Shown piece by piece: positions 1 through 9,352 of a DNA stretch of 64,000 nt. The position numbers were made by a program, and so were the translations under genes. A model generated the notes under the pieces. That model did not search any database and was not told the origin of the DNA. It saw only the letters and a list, made by a program, of their open reading frames with translations. The stretch lies in NCBI RefSeq assembly GCF_018446385.1, contig NC_055986.1, positions 101,651,344-101,715,343 on the forward strand, in the 5' to 3' direction. The number at the start of each line of letters is the position of its first letter. The stretch's first letter is position 1. The DNA is from Zingiber officinale (Eukaryota > Streptophyta > Magnoliopsida > Zingiberales > Zingiberaceae).

Positions 1-730
1 CCTCGAAACTGCCTTATATAGGGCATTGAGGCCGACTTCCATAGCCTTAGAAGGTGCCTCCAATGGGATAAAGTTTATCCTGAACAGTCCGGCTCTAATC
101 TATTCCAAATTTTATCCTTCGGAAGGTGCCTTCCATAGCCTTTGAAGGTGTCTTCCATGCATGAACAGTACAAAGGCGCCTTCATCTACTTGAAGACACC
201 TTTCATGAACAATACAAAGGCACCTTCATCTGCTTGAAGGTGCCTTCGGGCATTGTTCATCCGAAGGTAAATTTGCTCCTTTGTTCTACAAAACAACGTT
301 AGTCCAATAAACCAAATAATGACATGCAAGACAAGTGTTAGCACAATAATCATGAGCAGTATTAATTAGTTCCTGTCCTCCCAGGACCAGAAACTAGTCA
401 AGATCTCATATTAGGGATCCAAAATGGACCTAACCTAGAACGACGGCTACTGTCCCCTTAACCGGAACGCGCTCTCACTTAGTCACTCTCCTCCAATGAT
501 TACCTTTACTTACCAGTTTGCTAGTTATCTGGTCCGCAGACCCAATTGGACTTCCTGCCAGATATCCGGTTGGCCCGTCGACCAATTTGGACTTTGTACC
601 AACTATCCGGTCGGCTTGTTGACCTAGCTGGACTTCACACCAACTATCCGGTCGGCCCGTTGACCTAGCTGTGACATTAGGTAACTTAAACTAGGTCGAC
701 CTTTGCCCGACCGAGCAGATATGTAGAGTT
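1..730 (-). repeat. Copia (SIRE-type) LTR debris
   Basis: No coding sequence is supported. Positions 1-290 are built of short reiterated phrases around aaggtgcctt. From about 325 the text (gttagcacaataat, then a cctcccaggacc stretch, then a block of ccggtcggcccgttgacc phrases) follows the same order as the antisense LTR at 6290-6720. I read it as a partial LTR of the same general type, in the same orientation. No LTR ends or target-site duplication are visible, so this is a remnant assignment only. Confidence 0.4.
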
Positions 731-732
731 TC

Positions 733-1645
733 CTAAAGATAAGTGTTTTTAAGCACTCCCGGCCTATGCCCGGCCTGGCGTACACAGAGATTCTTATGCT
801 TGACCAACATTTATTCGATCAGCCTTTATTCAACCGGTCTTATACTAAGAGTTTCATAAGGCCAAATATCCTTAAGCCCACCCGGTCATTACCATGTCGG
901 GCGTACACAGAGAGTCTTGTGTTTAATCTGCTATTGTTTGACCGATCTTATACTGAGAGTTTTATAAGGTTAAGTGTCTTTAAGTCCACCCAGTCTTTAC
1001 CTGGCCGGGCATACAAGGGAAGCCTTGTATTCGATCAGCCTTCGTCCGACCGATCTTATACTGAGAGTTTTATAAAGCCAAGTGTCCTTAAGTCTGCCTG
1101 GTCTTTATCCGATCGGGCGTACACGAGAAGACTTATGTTCGATCGGCCTTTTTCCTTCCGATCTTATACTGAGAGTTTTATAAAGCCACATGTCTTTAAG
1201 CTCGCCTAATTTTTACCGGGCCAGGCGTACACAGAGAGCCTTATGTTTGATCGACCTCTATTCGATCGATCTTATACTAAGAGCTTTTTTAAGGCCAAGT
1301 GTTCTTAAGTTTGCTTGGTCTTTACCAGGCCAGGCATACACGAGAAATCTTATGTTCGATTAGCCTTCGTTCAGTCGATCTTACACTGAGAGTTTTATAA
1401 AGCCACGTGTCTTTAAGCTCGCCCGATTTTTACCCGACCAAGCGTACACAGAGAGCCTTATGTTTGATCGGTCTCTGTCCGACTGATCTTATACTAAGAG
1501 ATTTTTAAGGCCAAGTGTCCTTAAGTCCACCCAGTCTTTACCCGACTGGGTGTACACAGGAAGTCTTATGTTCGATCGACCTTTATCTAGCTAGTGTTAT
1601 ACTAAGGGGTTTTTAAAAAGTTTAAGCGCTTAGAGCTCGGTCAGA
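733..1645. repeat. 108-bp tandem repeat array, about 8 copies
   Basis: The phrase tatact(g/a)agag recurs at 841, 949, 1057, 1165, 1273, 1382, 1490 and 1598, a spacing of 108 bp with one 109. Each unit contains a cccggccgggcgtacacagag-like segment and a ttcgatcggcctt-like segment. Copies diverge by roughly 10-20 percent by eye. Because 108 is a multiple of three, a reading frame stays open over several units (766-1209), but it begins and ends inside the array and is not a gene. The array adjoins LTR-like debris and probably expanded inside a retroelement. Confidence 0.9.
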
Positions 1646-2555
1646 TTTTCACCTAGTCAAGCTCCCTTACACTCGGTTGACTACTCAACTAATCGGGAAC
1701 ATTATTTCTTGATTTTCAGAGTAAAATACTAGAACCCTTATATCCGATCGGCTTTATGGCCAGCTGGCTTTATTCGAGCATCCTACTGTGTAACCACTCG
1801 GTCAGGACTCTAGAGTTTTAACGCGAGGCAATCGACAAAGTCATATGGGAAGCACTCCCCCATTTTAACTCTAATCCCCATCTTACCTTGACTTTGACCA
1901 CCATATCATCTTCGAGATCCGCTCGTTACAACTCATATCATACCTCAAGACCTATTAAAGAAAATACTCATGCAAATACCAACTACGTCAACCCGTAAGG
2001 ACAATAATCTCATTTCATGAACATAAATTGTGAATTGTACATGGACAAAACTTATTAATCATTTTCATGAAAAGCTCAAATTAAACATGTAAATAAATAA
2101 AAAAAACTCTCCAAGAATAAATGAGCTTTAAATATCAAACTCATTAACTAATCAAATTTAAAAATATACAAGTCTCAAAGAATTAAATAAGTTCAAATTA
2201 AGAGCCTGATAACATATAAACAATCAAAGTTCAAGCTTTTTTTTTTTAAAAAAAATCAAGTTAAATTTGAACAATCATTTCAAGGATTTGATTTATTTTA
2301 AATTCAACTTAACTTGGCACAGTTACCTTATCAAATAAACTTAAACAATATAAAAATTTAACTTAACTTGACTCTTTTACAACCCTAAATAGGAGGATAT
2401 TTTCATATTTCATGAGTTTTGACGATTGCAATTGTCTCTCCTTTCTTTTTAGTGACCTAATTAGGCACATGAGTCATGTCATACCGATATGTAGGCAATA
2501 CCAGACTGAGTCACTATAGTCCTCCTTGACACATAGACTAGGCTGAGCTCAATTT
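1646..2555. repeat. Non-coding repeat-derived interval
   Basis: No gene is seen. About 1985-2240 is an inverted copy of 46741-46965: both carry the same succession of phrases (cattttcatgaaaa, gagctttaaa, aagttcaaattaagagcc, caatcaaagttcaa on this strand). Around 2455-2540 another stretch, with gtcatgtcataccgatatgtagg and agactgagtcactatag, resembles 48510-48575 in inverted orientation. The interval therefore looks like part of a dispersed repeat that also occurs beside the CACTA element. Confidence 0.5.
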
Positions 2556-2732
2556 TGTTAGATTATATATATTTATTTGTTTATAGCTTTTAGGATAATT
2601 TTTTTTCCTTTTCTATTTAGGGTTTAAGGTTTTTTTTAACTTAACATATAAGAATTTATACTCTGTATTTCTAACATCAATTTTTGGATCCAATAATATA
2701 GCTAGTTTTTTTCCTTTTTCTTAATTTCTACA
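2556..2732 (+). mobile_element. Short copia 5' LTR
   Basis: The 177-bp segment begins TGTTAG and ends TTTCTACA. It is followed at once by a primer-binding-site-like sequence and then by copia integrase text, which places it as the 5' LTR of the decayed + strand copia element. No matching 3' LTR was found downstream, so the boundaries rest on the TG...CA ends and the adjacent primer site. Confidence 0.55.
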
Positions 2733-2746
2733 TGGTCTTAGAGTGG
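2733..2746 (+). other. Primer binding site (initiator Met tRNA), degenerate
   Basis: TGGTCTTAGAGTGG directly follows the LTR. The classical plant copia primer site, TGGTATCAGAGC, pairs with the 3' end of initiator methionine tRNA. This copy keeps TGGT and AGAG with two changes between them, as expected of an old element. Confidence 0.5.
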
Positions 2747-2849
2747 TTTTACTTCTCTAACTTAATTTTTCTGCCGCTCCCAATTACTGCTTTGTCGTTG
2801 TAGTCTCCTATTACTGTTAACAATTTTGGCGTCGAAGTCTTTTTATGCC

Positions 2850-3673
2850 ATTATCATAACATAGAACCAACACCTACTATGTTCCATTTATTGATGATTG
2901 CACCCGTTACTGTTGAGTCTATGTTATGAAACATAAGTCTAATTATCTTATCATTTTCAACGACTTTAGAGAACTTGTGAAAAAGTGTTTTTATTGTGAT
3001 TTGGAAGGTGAATCACTTCAAATCATTTTCCATATTTATTTGCTTCTAATGATACTATTCATCAAACCTCATATACAGATATTCCTAAATAAAATGGTGT
3101 GGCTAAATGAAAATATAGGCATCTTGTTGAAACAACCCGTTCATTTGTATTGTTTGTAGTGTTTCTAGTGCCTTTTGGGGGGAAGCAATCCTTACCACTA
3201 CTCATGTGATTAATAGAATTCCAACCTCACATAATTCAGGCTTGCCACCTTTTGAAAAATTTTATAGGCATACTCCTATCTATTCCTCTTTGCGTGTTTT
3301 TGGTTGTACTTACTTCGTCCTTCGTCCACATATCGAGCGTAAAAAGTTAGCCTCTCGGTCTGCTCTTTGTGTCTTTTTAGATTATGGTGTTAGCCAAAAA
3401 GGATATCATTACTTTGATTCCGTTAATCAAAAATTGTATGTCTCTCGTCATGTTGTGTTTCTTGAGCATATTCCATTCTTTTATATTCTGGCTAGTTCGC
3501 ATAATATGACAAAACTAGATCTTCTTTGCATTGATCCTTTTAATACTGACACTGAGGAAGCTTCACTCACAGGTCCTACTAGTAGCTCAACTGAATCTGG
3601 TACTTTAGCTCCCGAGATATCCGCTCCACATGCGCCCCCTTCTGCCACTACCAATCATCTCCTGAGGTTGTGA
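2850..3673 (+). pseudogene. Copia integrase remnant
   Basis: Broken integrase of the + strand copia element. Integrase inserts the reverse-transcribed copy into host DNA. Readable text starts near 2857 with YYVPFIDDCTRY, the usual start of the copia integrase core, then meets an in-frame stop where Trp is expected. It continues through 2926-3159 and, after a frame change, through 3206-3673. The latter carries the family motif LRVFGCTYFV and a FLDYGVSQKGYHYFD-like stretch. Gag and protease are missing: only about 100 bp separate the primer site from integrase, against more than 1.5 kb in a full element. Multiple stops and shifts make it non-functional. Confidence 0.85.
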
Positions 3674-3884
3674 ATGATCCTTCTCTCTACCGTCATCAAT
3701 CCACTCATGTTTGTAAATCTACTAAACTACTAGATTTTGCTTACTCTTGTTATTATCATTCTTTTGCTTCATTTGTTGCATCTGTTCATTATTTTTCTGA
3801 GCCTATATCCTATAGAGAAGCTGTTTGAAATACACTTTGGCAGAATACTGTAGCTGAGTAACTAACTATTTTACATTAGACTTA

Positions 3885-5045
3885 TATATGAGATTTGGTA
3901 CCATTACCACCAGGAAAATACAGTATTGGTTCTCGTTGGGTATATATAAGATCAAAACTAAATTTGATGGATCTATTGAACAATACAAAGTTCATCTTGT
4001 TGCTAAAAGTTATTCTCAGGAGTATGACATGGATTAAAAGGAAATATTTGCTCCTGTTATAAAAATGATGACTGTTCATACTCTGATTGCTATTGCTTCT
4101 GTTTGTCGATGGATAATATTTCAGATGGATGTCAAGAATGCATTTCTAAATGGTGATTTTCATGAAGAAGTTTATATGACATATCTTCCTGGTATTTCAC
4201 ACCAACCTGGTAAAGTTTGCAGACTTAATAAAGTACTTTATGGTCTCAAACAAGCACCTCGTGCTTGGTTTGAGAAGTTCTCAAAAGTAATTACTTTACT
4301 TGGTTTTCATCCTTGTAATCATGATTTAGCATTGTTTGTCAGATATATAAGTGCAAATCATATTCTTTTATCATTATATATTAATGACATGATTATTACT
4401 AGTGATGATTCTAATGAAATTGTTTTCTTGAAGTCTGAGTTGGCTCATTGTTTTAGTATGAAAGACTTGGGTATGCTACGCTAATTTTTGGGCATTGAGG
4501 TCGCTTATTCCCTATAAGGTTATTTTTATCCCAGTCAAAGTATATATCTGATCTGTTTGAGCATGGTCGTCTTACTAATAATAGAATCATTGATACTCCT
4601 ATTGAAACTAATGCTTGATATTCTCCATCAGATGACTCACAATTGTCGGATCCTAGATTATACAGAACTATTGTTGGAAGCTTGGTTTATCTCACTATGA
4701 CTCGTCCAGATATTACGTATACTGTTCATGTGGCTAGTCAATTTATTACCGCACCAACTACAGTTCATTAGGATGTTGTTATTTATATTCTCAGGTATCT
4801 TTGGTGCACTCAATTTCAAAACCTTTTATTTCCTTCTACTTTATCTCTAGAGCTACGTGCATACTCTGATGATGATTGGTCAGGTGATCCTACGGATCAC
4901 AAATCTATCAATGGCTTATGAGTTTTTCATGGTATTTCCCTTATTTCTTGAAAGAGTAAGAAACAAGATGTTATTTCTATTGGTGCAATTTGTATTAATA
5001 ATCTAACTCAGGTTTTGATGAATGACAAGAGGAAGTTAGAATGTT
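3885..5045 (+). pseudogene. Copia reverse transcriptase / RNase H remnant
   Basis: Continuation of the same copia polyprotein. Near 3900-4060 the start of the reverse transcriptase can be followed with stops. 4065-4484 is the longest open piece and contains [30 protein letters not shown] and, at the catalytic site, YINDM where YVDDM is normal, so the first of the two active-site Asp residues reads Asn. After a stop at 4484, text resembling FLGIEVAYS and later TRPDITYTVHVASQF is seen, then the RNase H part near 4860-5045 with several stops. No intact frame remains. The 3' LTR was not found. Confidence 0.9.
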
Positions 5046-5371
5046 TTATGGTCTAATTGCTTTACCAAGTGTGCAGGAGTTCGCCGGTCTGAAGGGCCTA
5101 ACACCAGGCTGAAATTCAGCTAGGTCCATGGGATTCGATAGCTGGTGAAAAGTCCAGATAGGTCCGCGAGGCATGATATCTAGCGTGGAGTCCGGTTGGG
5201 TTCATGGGGCCTGACAACCGGCCGAAACCTAGTTGGATCTACGAACCAGCTAACAGCTGGCAGCAAGACTTGATGGGTCAAAGGTAAGTCAAGTGACTAT
5301 AAGTGATAAGTGAAGGTAAACAACTGGAGGAGAGATCCAGTGAGGACGCATTCCCCGTTGAGAGAACTGTA
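5046..5371. other. Non-coding, LTR-like debris
   Basis: No gene is seen. The text is phrase-repetitive (aggtccatgggattcgatagctgg, aggtccgcgaggcatgatatc, gggttcatggggcctgacaacc), a style shared with 63800-64000 in the LTR at the window's end. I take it as a fragment of a related LTR. It gives the left flank (ggcat) of the copia element starting at 5377. Confidence 0.35.
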
Positions 5372-5376
5372 GGCAT

Positions 5377-6789
5377 TGTTGGATCGGATGAGTGCGATAG
5401 AGGGGGGGGAGTGAATATCGCGCTTTTTAAAAACTTCTCTTTTTCTTTAAAAACCAAAGTCATGCAGCGGAAAGGTAGAGAACAAATTCGATTACTTAGT
5501 TCGGAGCCTAGGTCGACTCCTACTCCAAGGCCCGCGATCCTTGACCGCACCGATGGACAATCCACTAAGATTCTTCTTCCCGAAAACCTCGGAAAGAAGT
5601 AATGCGTACAATATGCAATGATATAAGATAGTAATAATCCTACTATCTTATATGCATTTAAGTACAATACAAATAAAGTGTACCGACAATAGTAAGTGAA
5701 AGTTGAAGCTTGGTCAGTACTTTCAGACGGAGTAGCTTGAAGAGTCGTAGAGGACTTGTAGCATGATCCGCTTGCAGAGAAGAGCTTTGAGATTATCAGA
5801 AAATTGTTGTACAACCTCAAACCTCGAGCCCCTTTTTATAAGTGTCTTTGAGATTCGATCGACAGATCTCTCTGTTCCATCGACCGAACCAGCTCCCTTC
5901 CTTCCTGGCTGGAGTCTGATGCTGGCTCGATCTTTTGCATTAACTGTCATTAAGGGTTCGGTCGACCGATCCTGTTTTTCATTCAACCGAACAGGATCCT
6001 TCATTGTTCGTCGAAATTTGCCGAGATCCACATTTAATGTTGCATTAATGTTGATTGGTTCGGTCGACCGATAAGCTCTTTTTCCTTTTTCTTCTGATCG
6101 ATGCTGATGAACTGGCCTATGCTGAGTCATCATAGTTCGGTCGACCGATCTTACTTATCGGTCGACCAATCAAGACTTGATCAGACTTGGTCTGTTCTAG
6201 TCTGATTTGATCACTCTTTTGATCTCTCCTTGTTTGGTCGATCGATTTACCTGTTCGGTCAACCGATCTAGAGATAAAACATCACATCCTGCAAAACAGA
6301 TGTTAGCACAATAATATTATAATGCATGAGTAATATAAAAGACAGTAGAACTGTCTTGATCTCAACTTGGAAACCTTCCCAGTTTCTTCAGTTGGATTAG
6401 CGACTTTAGGTTGTTCCCTTCAGGAACCCGACCTCACTGTCGCTCCTCCAGTTGTTTACCTCAACCTACCTGCTAAATTTTTGATCCTTCAGATCTAGTT
6501 TGGACTTCTCACTTAGCCTTGATCGGCTCGCCAGGACTTTTCTCTTGATTTTCGGTCCTCCAGACCTCTCGATCACACCGCCAAGCGTCGGGTCCCCTCG
6601 ACCCACTTGGACTTGCACCTGGGTTCCACGATCTGCTAAGATTTCTCCTGCCTAGCCTCCAACTAGGTCTTTCCCAGTTGAGTAAATAGTCTGCACACTT
6701 AGTCAACTTGTTTGATCACAATAAGACTTAACTTGAACCTTTGACAACATCAAAACTTAAGTTTGATTCTGGTATAACTTGCACCAACA
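5377..6789 (-). repeat. 3' LTR of the SIRE-type copia element
   Basis: The 1413-bp block begins TGTTGGATCGG and ends TTGCACCAACA on the + strand, so both ends read TGTTGG inwards. The ending caccaaca followed by tctccccctttttgatg is identical in layout to the LTR ends at 35933 and 41274. Inside, 5850-6260 holds repeated ggtcgaccgat-type short palindromes. Small open frames here (for example 5303-5602 and 5763-6074) are chance. Confidence 0.8.
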
Positions 6790-6806
6790 ATCTCCCCCTT
6801 TTTGAT
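6790..6806 (-). other. Polypurine tract
   Basis: On the - strand AAAAAGGGGGAGAT directly abuts the LTR start. This purine run primes plus-strand DNA synthesis in LTR retrotransposons. Its position fixes the element's orientation. Two similar purine runs occur further in at 6880-6925 on the + strand as ctccccctgaa and ctccccctttgac. Confidence 0.75.
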
Positions 6807-7940
6807 GTTTGGCAACCAAGGTTCCAAGTTAAGTTAAAATATGTAAAAATTAAATAAACAAGTAATTTAACTTTTAACTCTCCCCCTGAATTTAACAACC
6901 CCCCTGAATTCACTATCTCTCCCCCTTTGACACACATCAAAAATAGGGGAAGACCTCAAAACCAAGTAAAAATAATAAAGTTCAAAGAAAACCTATGAGT
7001 GCAAAAAGGTAAAGTGAACAACCTAGTTTAAAATTTCACAAGGTTTTATAACAGTTTTTGAATATTTAAAAATTGTAACAAGTTTTAGATAAATCTTTTG
7101 AAGAGTATAAAATATGAAAATTATTTAAAAAGTCAATGAAGTTAAGATTTTAGAAACATAGCAAAGAGAAAATTTTAACATAGGTAAAGTATTTAGAGAA
7201 CCCAAAAAATTTGAAAAGAAACTCAAAACATTTAGGAAGAGTAAAATAATTTTGAAAAACATTAAGAATTTCAAAAGATATATAATAATTATAAAAATTT
7301 GAGAAGTAAAATTATGAAAAATTACCACTAAGGTGAAAAATGCAGAAATATTTCGAAAAAGTTTTCAAAAATATTTTTAAAAATGAATTTATAAATGGAA
7401 AAGATTTTGAAAATTTGTAAGGTAGACTTGAAAAATATAGCTCAAAGCTCCCCCTAAAATTGATAATATCCTAAAAGTCCAAGCATGAATAGAAAGACTA
7501 AAAATGTCCTTATGATGAAATGTCCAACTTTTATACAAAGCTAACTACCACAAGATAGTAGTTGTAGACTCAGGTTGGTCAATTTGAGCATTTGGAGCTA
7601 AATAGGTTGTTTCCAGCTAGTTAACTCAAATTGATCCATGTATGTTGTTTAAAGCCCAGATTTATAGCGATACACTGACATAAGCATCTGAAATCTTAGG
7701 CTAGGTCCTAAGCATCTCACTCATTCTAAGTTATCAAGCAAGAGATTCTACTGTGCTTGTGAGATGTTGGCTCCTAGAACTATAGGATCATGCAATTCTA
7801 TGGTAGAAACTAGGCTACTCTAGAAAATAAAATATTTTGAAAGAATTTTGAAAACCAAAATTTTGAAAGAATTTTGAAAACCAAAATTTTGAAAGGGGAT
7901 TTTTACAAAAATAATTTTGAAAAGCTACTTAATAATAATT
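6807..7940 (-). other. Long non-coding 3' region of the copia element
   Basis: This is AT-rich DNA with many aaaattttgaaa-type phrases and recurring ctccccct motifs. It carries no protein that I can recognise. Its counterpart on the other strand is 62870-63660, which has the same purine run and the ttttgatatatgtcaaaa phrase. A long untranslated stretch between pol and the 3' LTR is typical of SIRE-like elements. The small frame at 7125-7328 is low-complexity chance. Confidence 0.55.
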
Positions 7941-8023
7941 TTCGAAAATAAGAGAACCTATTCTATAAAACACATCCCTAATTATCTTCTTAAGTTACTA
8001 AATTCTGCCTCAGGTAACGATTT

Positions 8024-8894
8024 TGTAACGACCGTGACCTTTGGCCTCTTGGGCGGCCCTTGCGGCGGCCCACTAGCGGCCTCTTATGTCGTCGGCTCAT
8101 TTGGCGACCTCTAATGTCGTCGACCGACGACCCTTGGCCGTGCCGTTACTCACTAGGACTTTCCACTCCTGGAAGTGATTTTTGCCTCCCCCAGGATTCG
8201 AACTCTAAACCTCCAGGCTTAAGTATTAAAGTTTATGAATCTGTAGCCGGGCCCACTGCTACCGTGATTCATAAACCCAGTACTAAGCCCGGAGGTTTAG
8301 AGTTCAACCTGGGAGGCAAAATCCACCGGAGGTGGAAAGTCCTAGTGAGTAACCAAATGGCCAAGGGTCGTCGGCCGACGACATTAGAGGTCGCCAAATC
8401 GGCCGACGAGGTCGCCAGTGGGCCGCCGCAAGGGTCGCCCAAGAGGCCAAAGGGCACTACAATAAAAAGGTGTTTTGTTAATGACCACCTTTCGGCCGCC
8501 CCATTATTTTCGACCTCTAATATCGTCGATCGACACCCTTGGTCAGTCATTACTCAGACTTTCCACTGAAGTGAATTTTTGCCTCCCCCAGGATTCGAAC
8601 TCTAAACCTCCAAGCTTAAGTACTAGAGTTTATAAATCTTGATAGCCAAGTGAGCGGCGCTCACTTGGCTACCAGGATTCATAAACTCTAGTACTTAAGG
8701 TTGGAGGTTTAGAGTTCGAATCCTGGGGGAGGCAAAAATCCACTTCCAGGGGTGGAAAGTCCTAGTGAGTAACGACACGATCAAGGGTCGTCGGTCGACG
8801 ATATTAGAGGTTGCCAAATGGGCCGACGACATAAGGGGCCGCCAGTGGGCCGCCGCAAGGGCCGCCCAAGAGGCCAAAGGGCCGGGTCGTTACA
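8024..8894. mobile_element. Fold-back element made of four alternating ~215-bp modules
   Basis: The ends are TGTAACGACC and GGTCGTTACA (10-bp perfect inverted termini), with a 5-bp target duplication gattt at 8019-8023 and 8895-8899. Inside are four copies of one module in alternating orientation: 8024-8245 (forward), about 8258-8455 (reverse), about 8470-8650 (forward) and about 8660-8894 (reverse). The structure is a tandem pair of hairpins that is itself an inverted repeat overall. Each module contains the phrase gaggtttagagttcgaatcc or its complement. No protein is encoded; open frames such as 8060-8569 arise from the GC-rich arms. It is inserted in the copia RNase H region. Confidence 0.85.
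8643..8723 (+). promoter_or_regulatory. Possible internal Pol III promoter (A-box-like and B-box)
   Basis: 8712-8723 reads GAGTTCGAATCC, matching the tRNA T-arm / Pol III B-box consensus GGTTCGANTCC in all but one or two positions. About 60 bp upstream, 8643-8653 reads TAGCCAAGTGA, close to the A-box consensus TRGYNNARNNG. The A-box-like part overlaps a 12-3-12 hairpin (8644-8670). B-box copies on the other strand lie at 8194-8205 and 8591-8602. The spacing is compatible with tRNA-derived promoters. Transcription is inferred, not shown. Confidence 0.4.
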
Positions 8895-9352
8895 GATTTA
8901 GTGAAAATATCAGCCAAGTTAGATTTAGATTCAATATAATTAAGTTCAATATTCCCTTTGGAAACATGATCCCTAATGAAATGATGTTTTACTTCTATAT
9001 GTTTAGTTCTAGAGTGATATACCAAATTTTTAGTTAGATTTATAGAGCTAATATTATCAATGTAAGTTTTTACATTTTTATAATTTAGATTAAAGTCTTT
9101 TAAGGTATGAGACATCCATAGCAATTGAGCTACGCATTCGCCCATTGCTATGTATTCGGCTTCAGTGGTAGATAATGCAACACATTGTTGCTTACAACTA
9201 AACCAACTAACTAAAGATGATCCTAGCAATTGACATCCTCCACTAGTACTCTTTCTATCTAACTTACACCCGACATAATCCGAATTAGAATACCCAACTA
9301 AGTCAAATTGTGAAGTTCTAGGGTACTATATTCCTACATTAATAGTTCCTTT

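Larger units (their letters stand above)
7949..9352 (-). pseudogene. Copia RNase H and polymerase C-terminus, split by a fold-back insertion
   Basis: Reading down from 9352, the frame runs into LLGSSLVSWFSCKQQCVALS and then STTEAEYIAMGE, the copia RNase H signature, followed by a YHSRTKHIEVKHHFIRDHV stretch and LADIFTKS. At 8899 the frame enters the fold-back element. On its other side, from 8023, the text resumes LPEAEFSNLRR and, past a stop, LGMCFIE, the usual polymerase C-terminus. RNase H removes the RNA strand of the RNA-DNA hybrid. It is doubly interrupted here and non-functional. Upstream, TINVGI-like text continues the copia frame from across the gypsy insertion. Confidence 0.9.

Noticed and set aside
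766-1209. 147-aa open frame with repeated YTESFI motifs
   Set aside because: It is produced by the 108-bp tandem repeat, has no promoter or exon context and both ends lie within the array.
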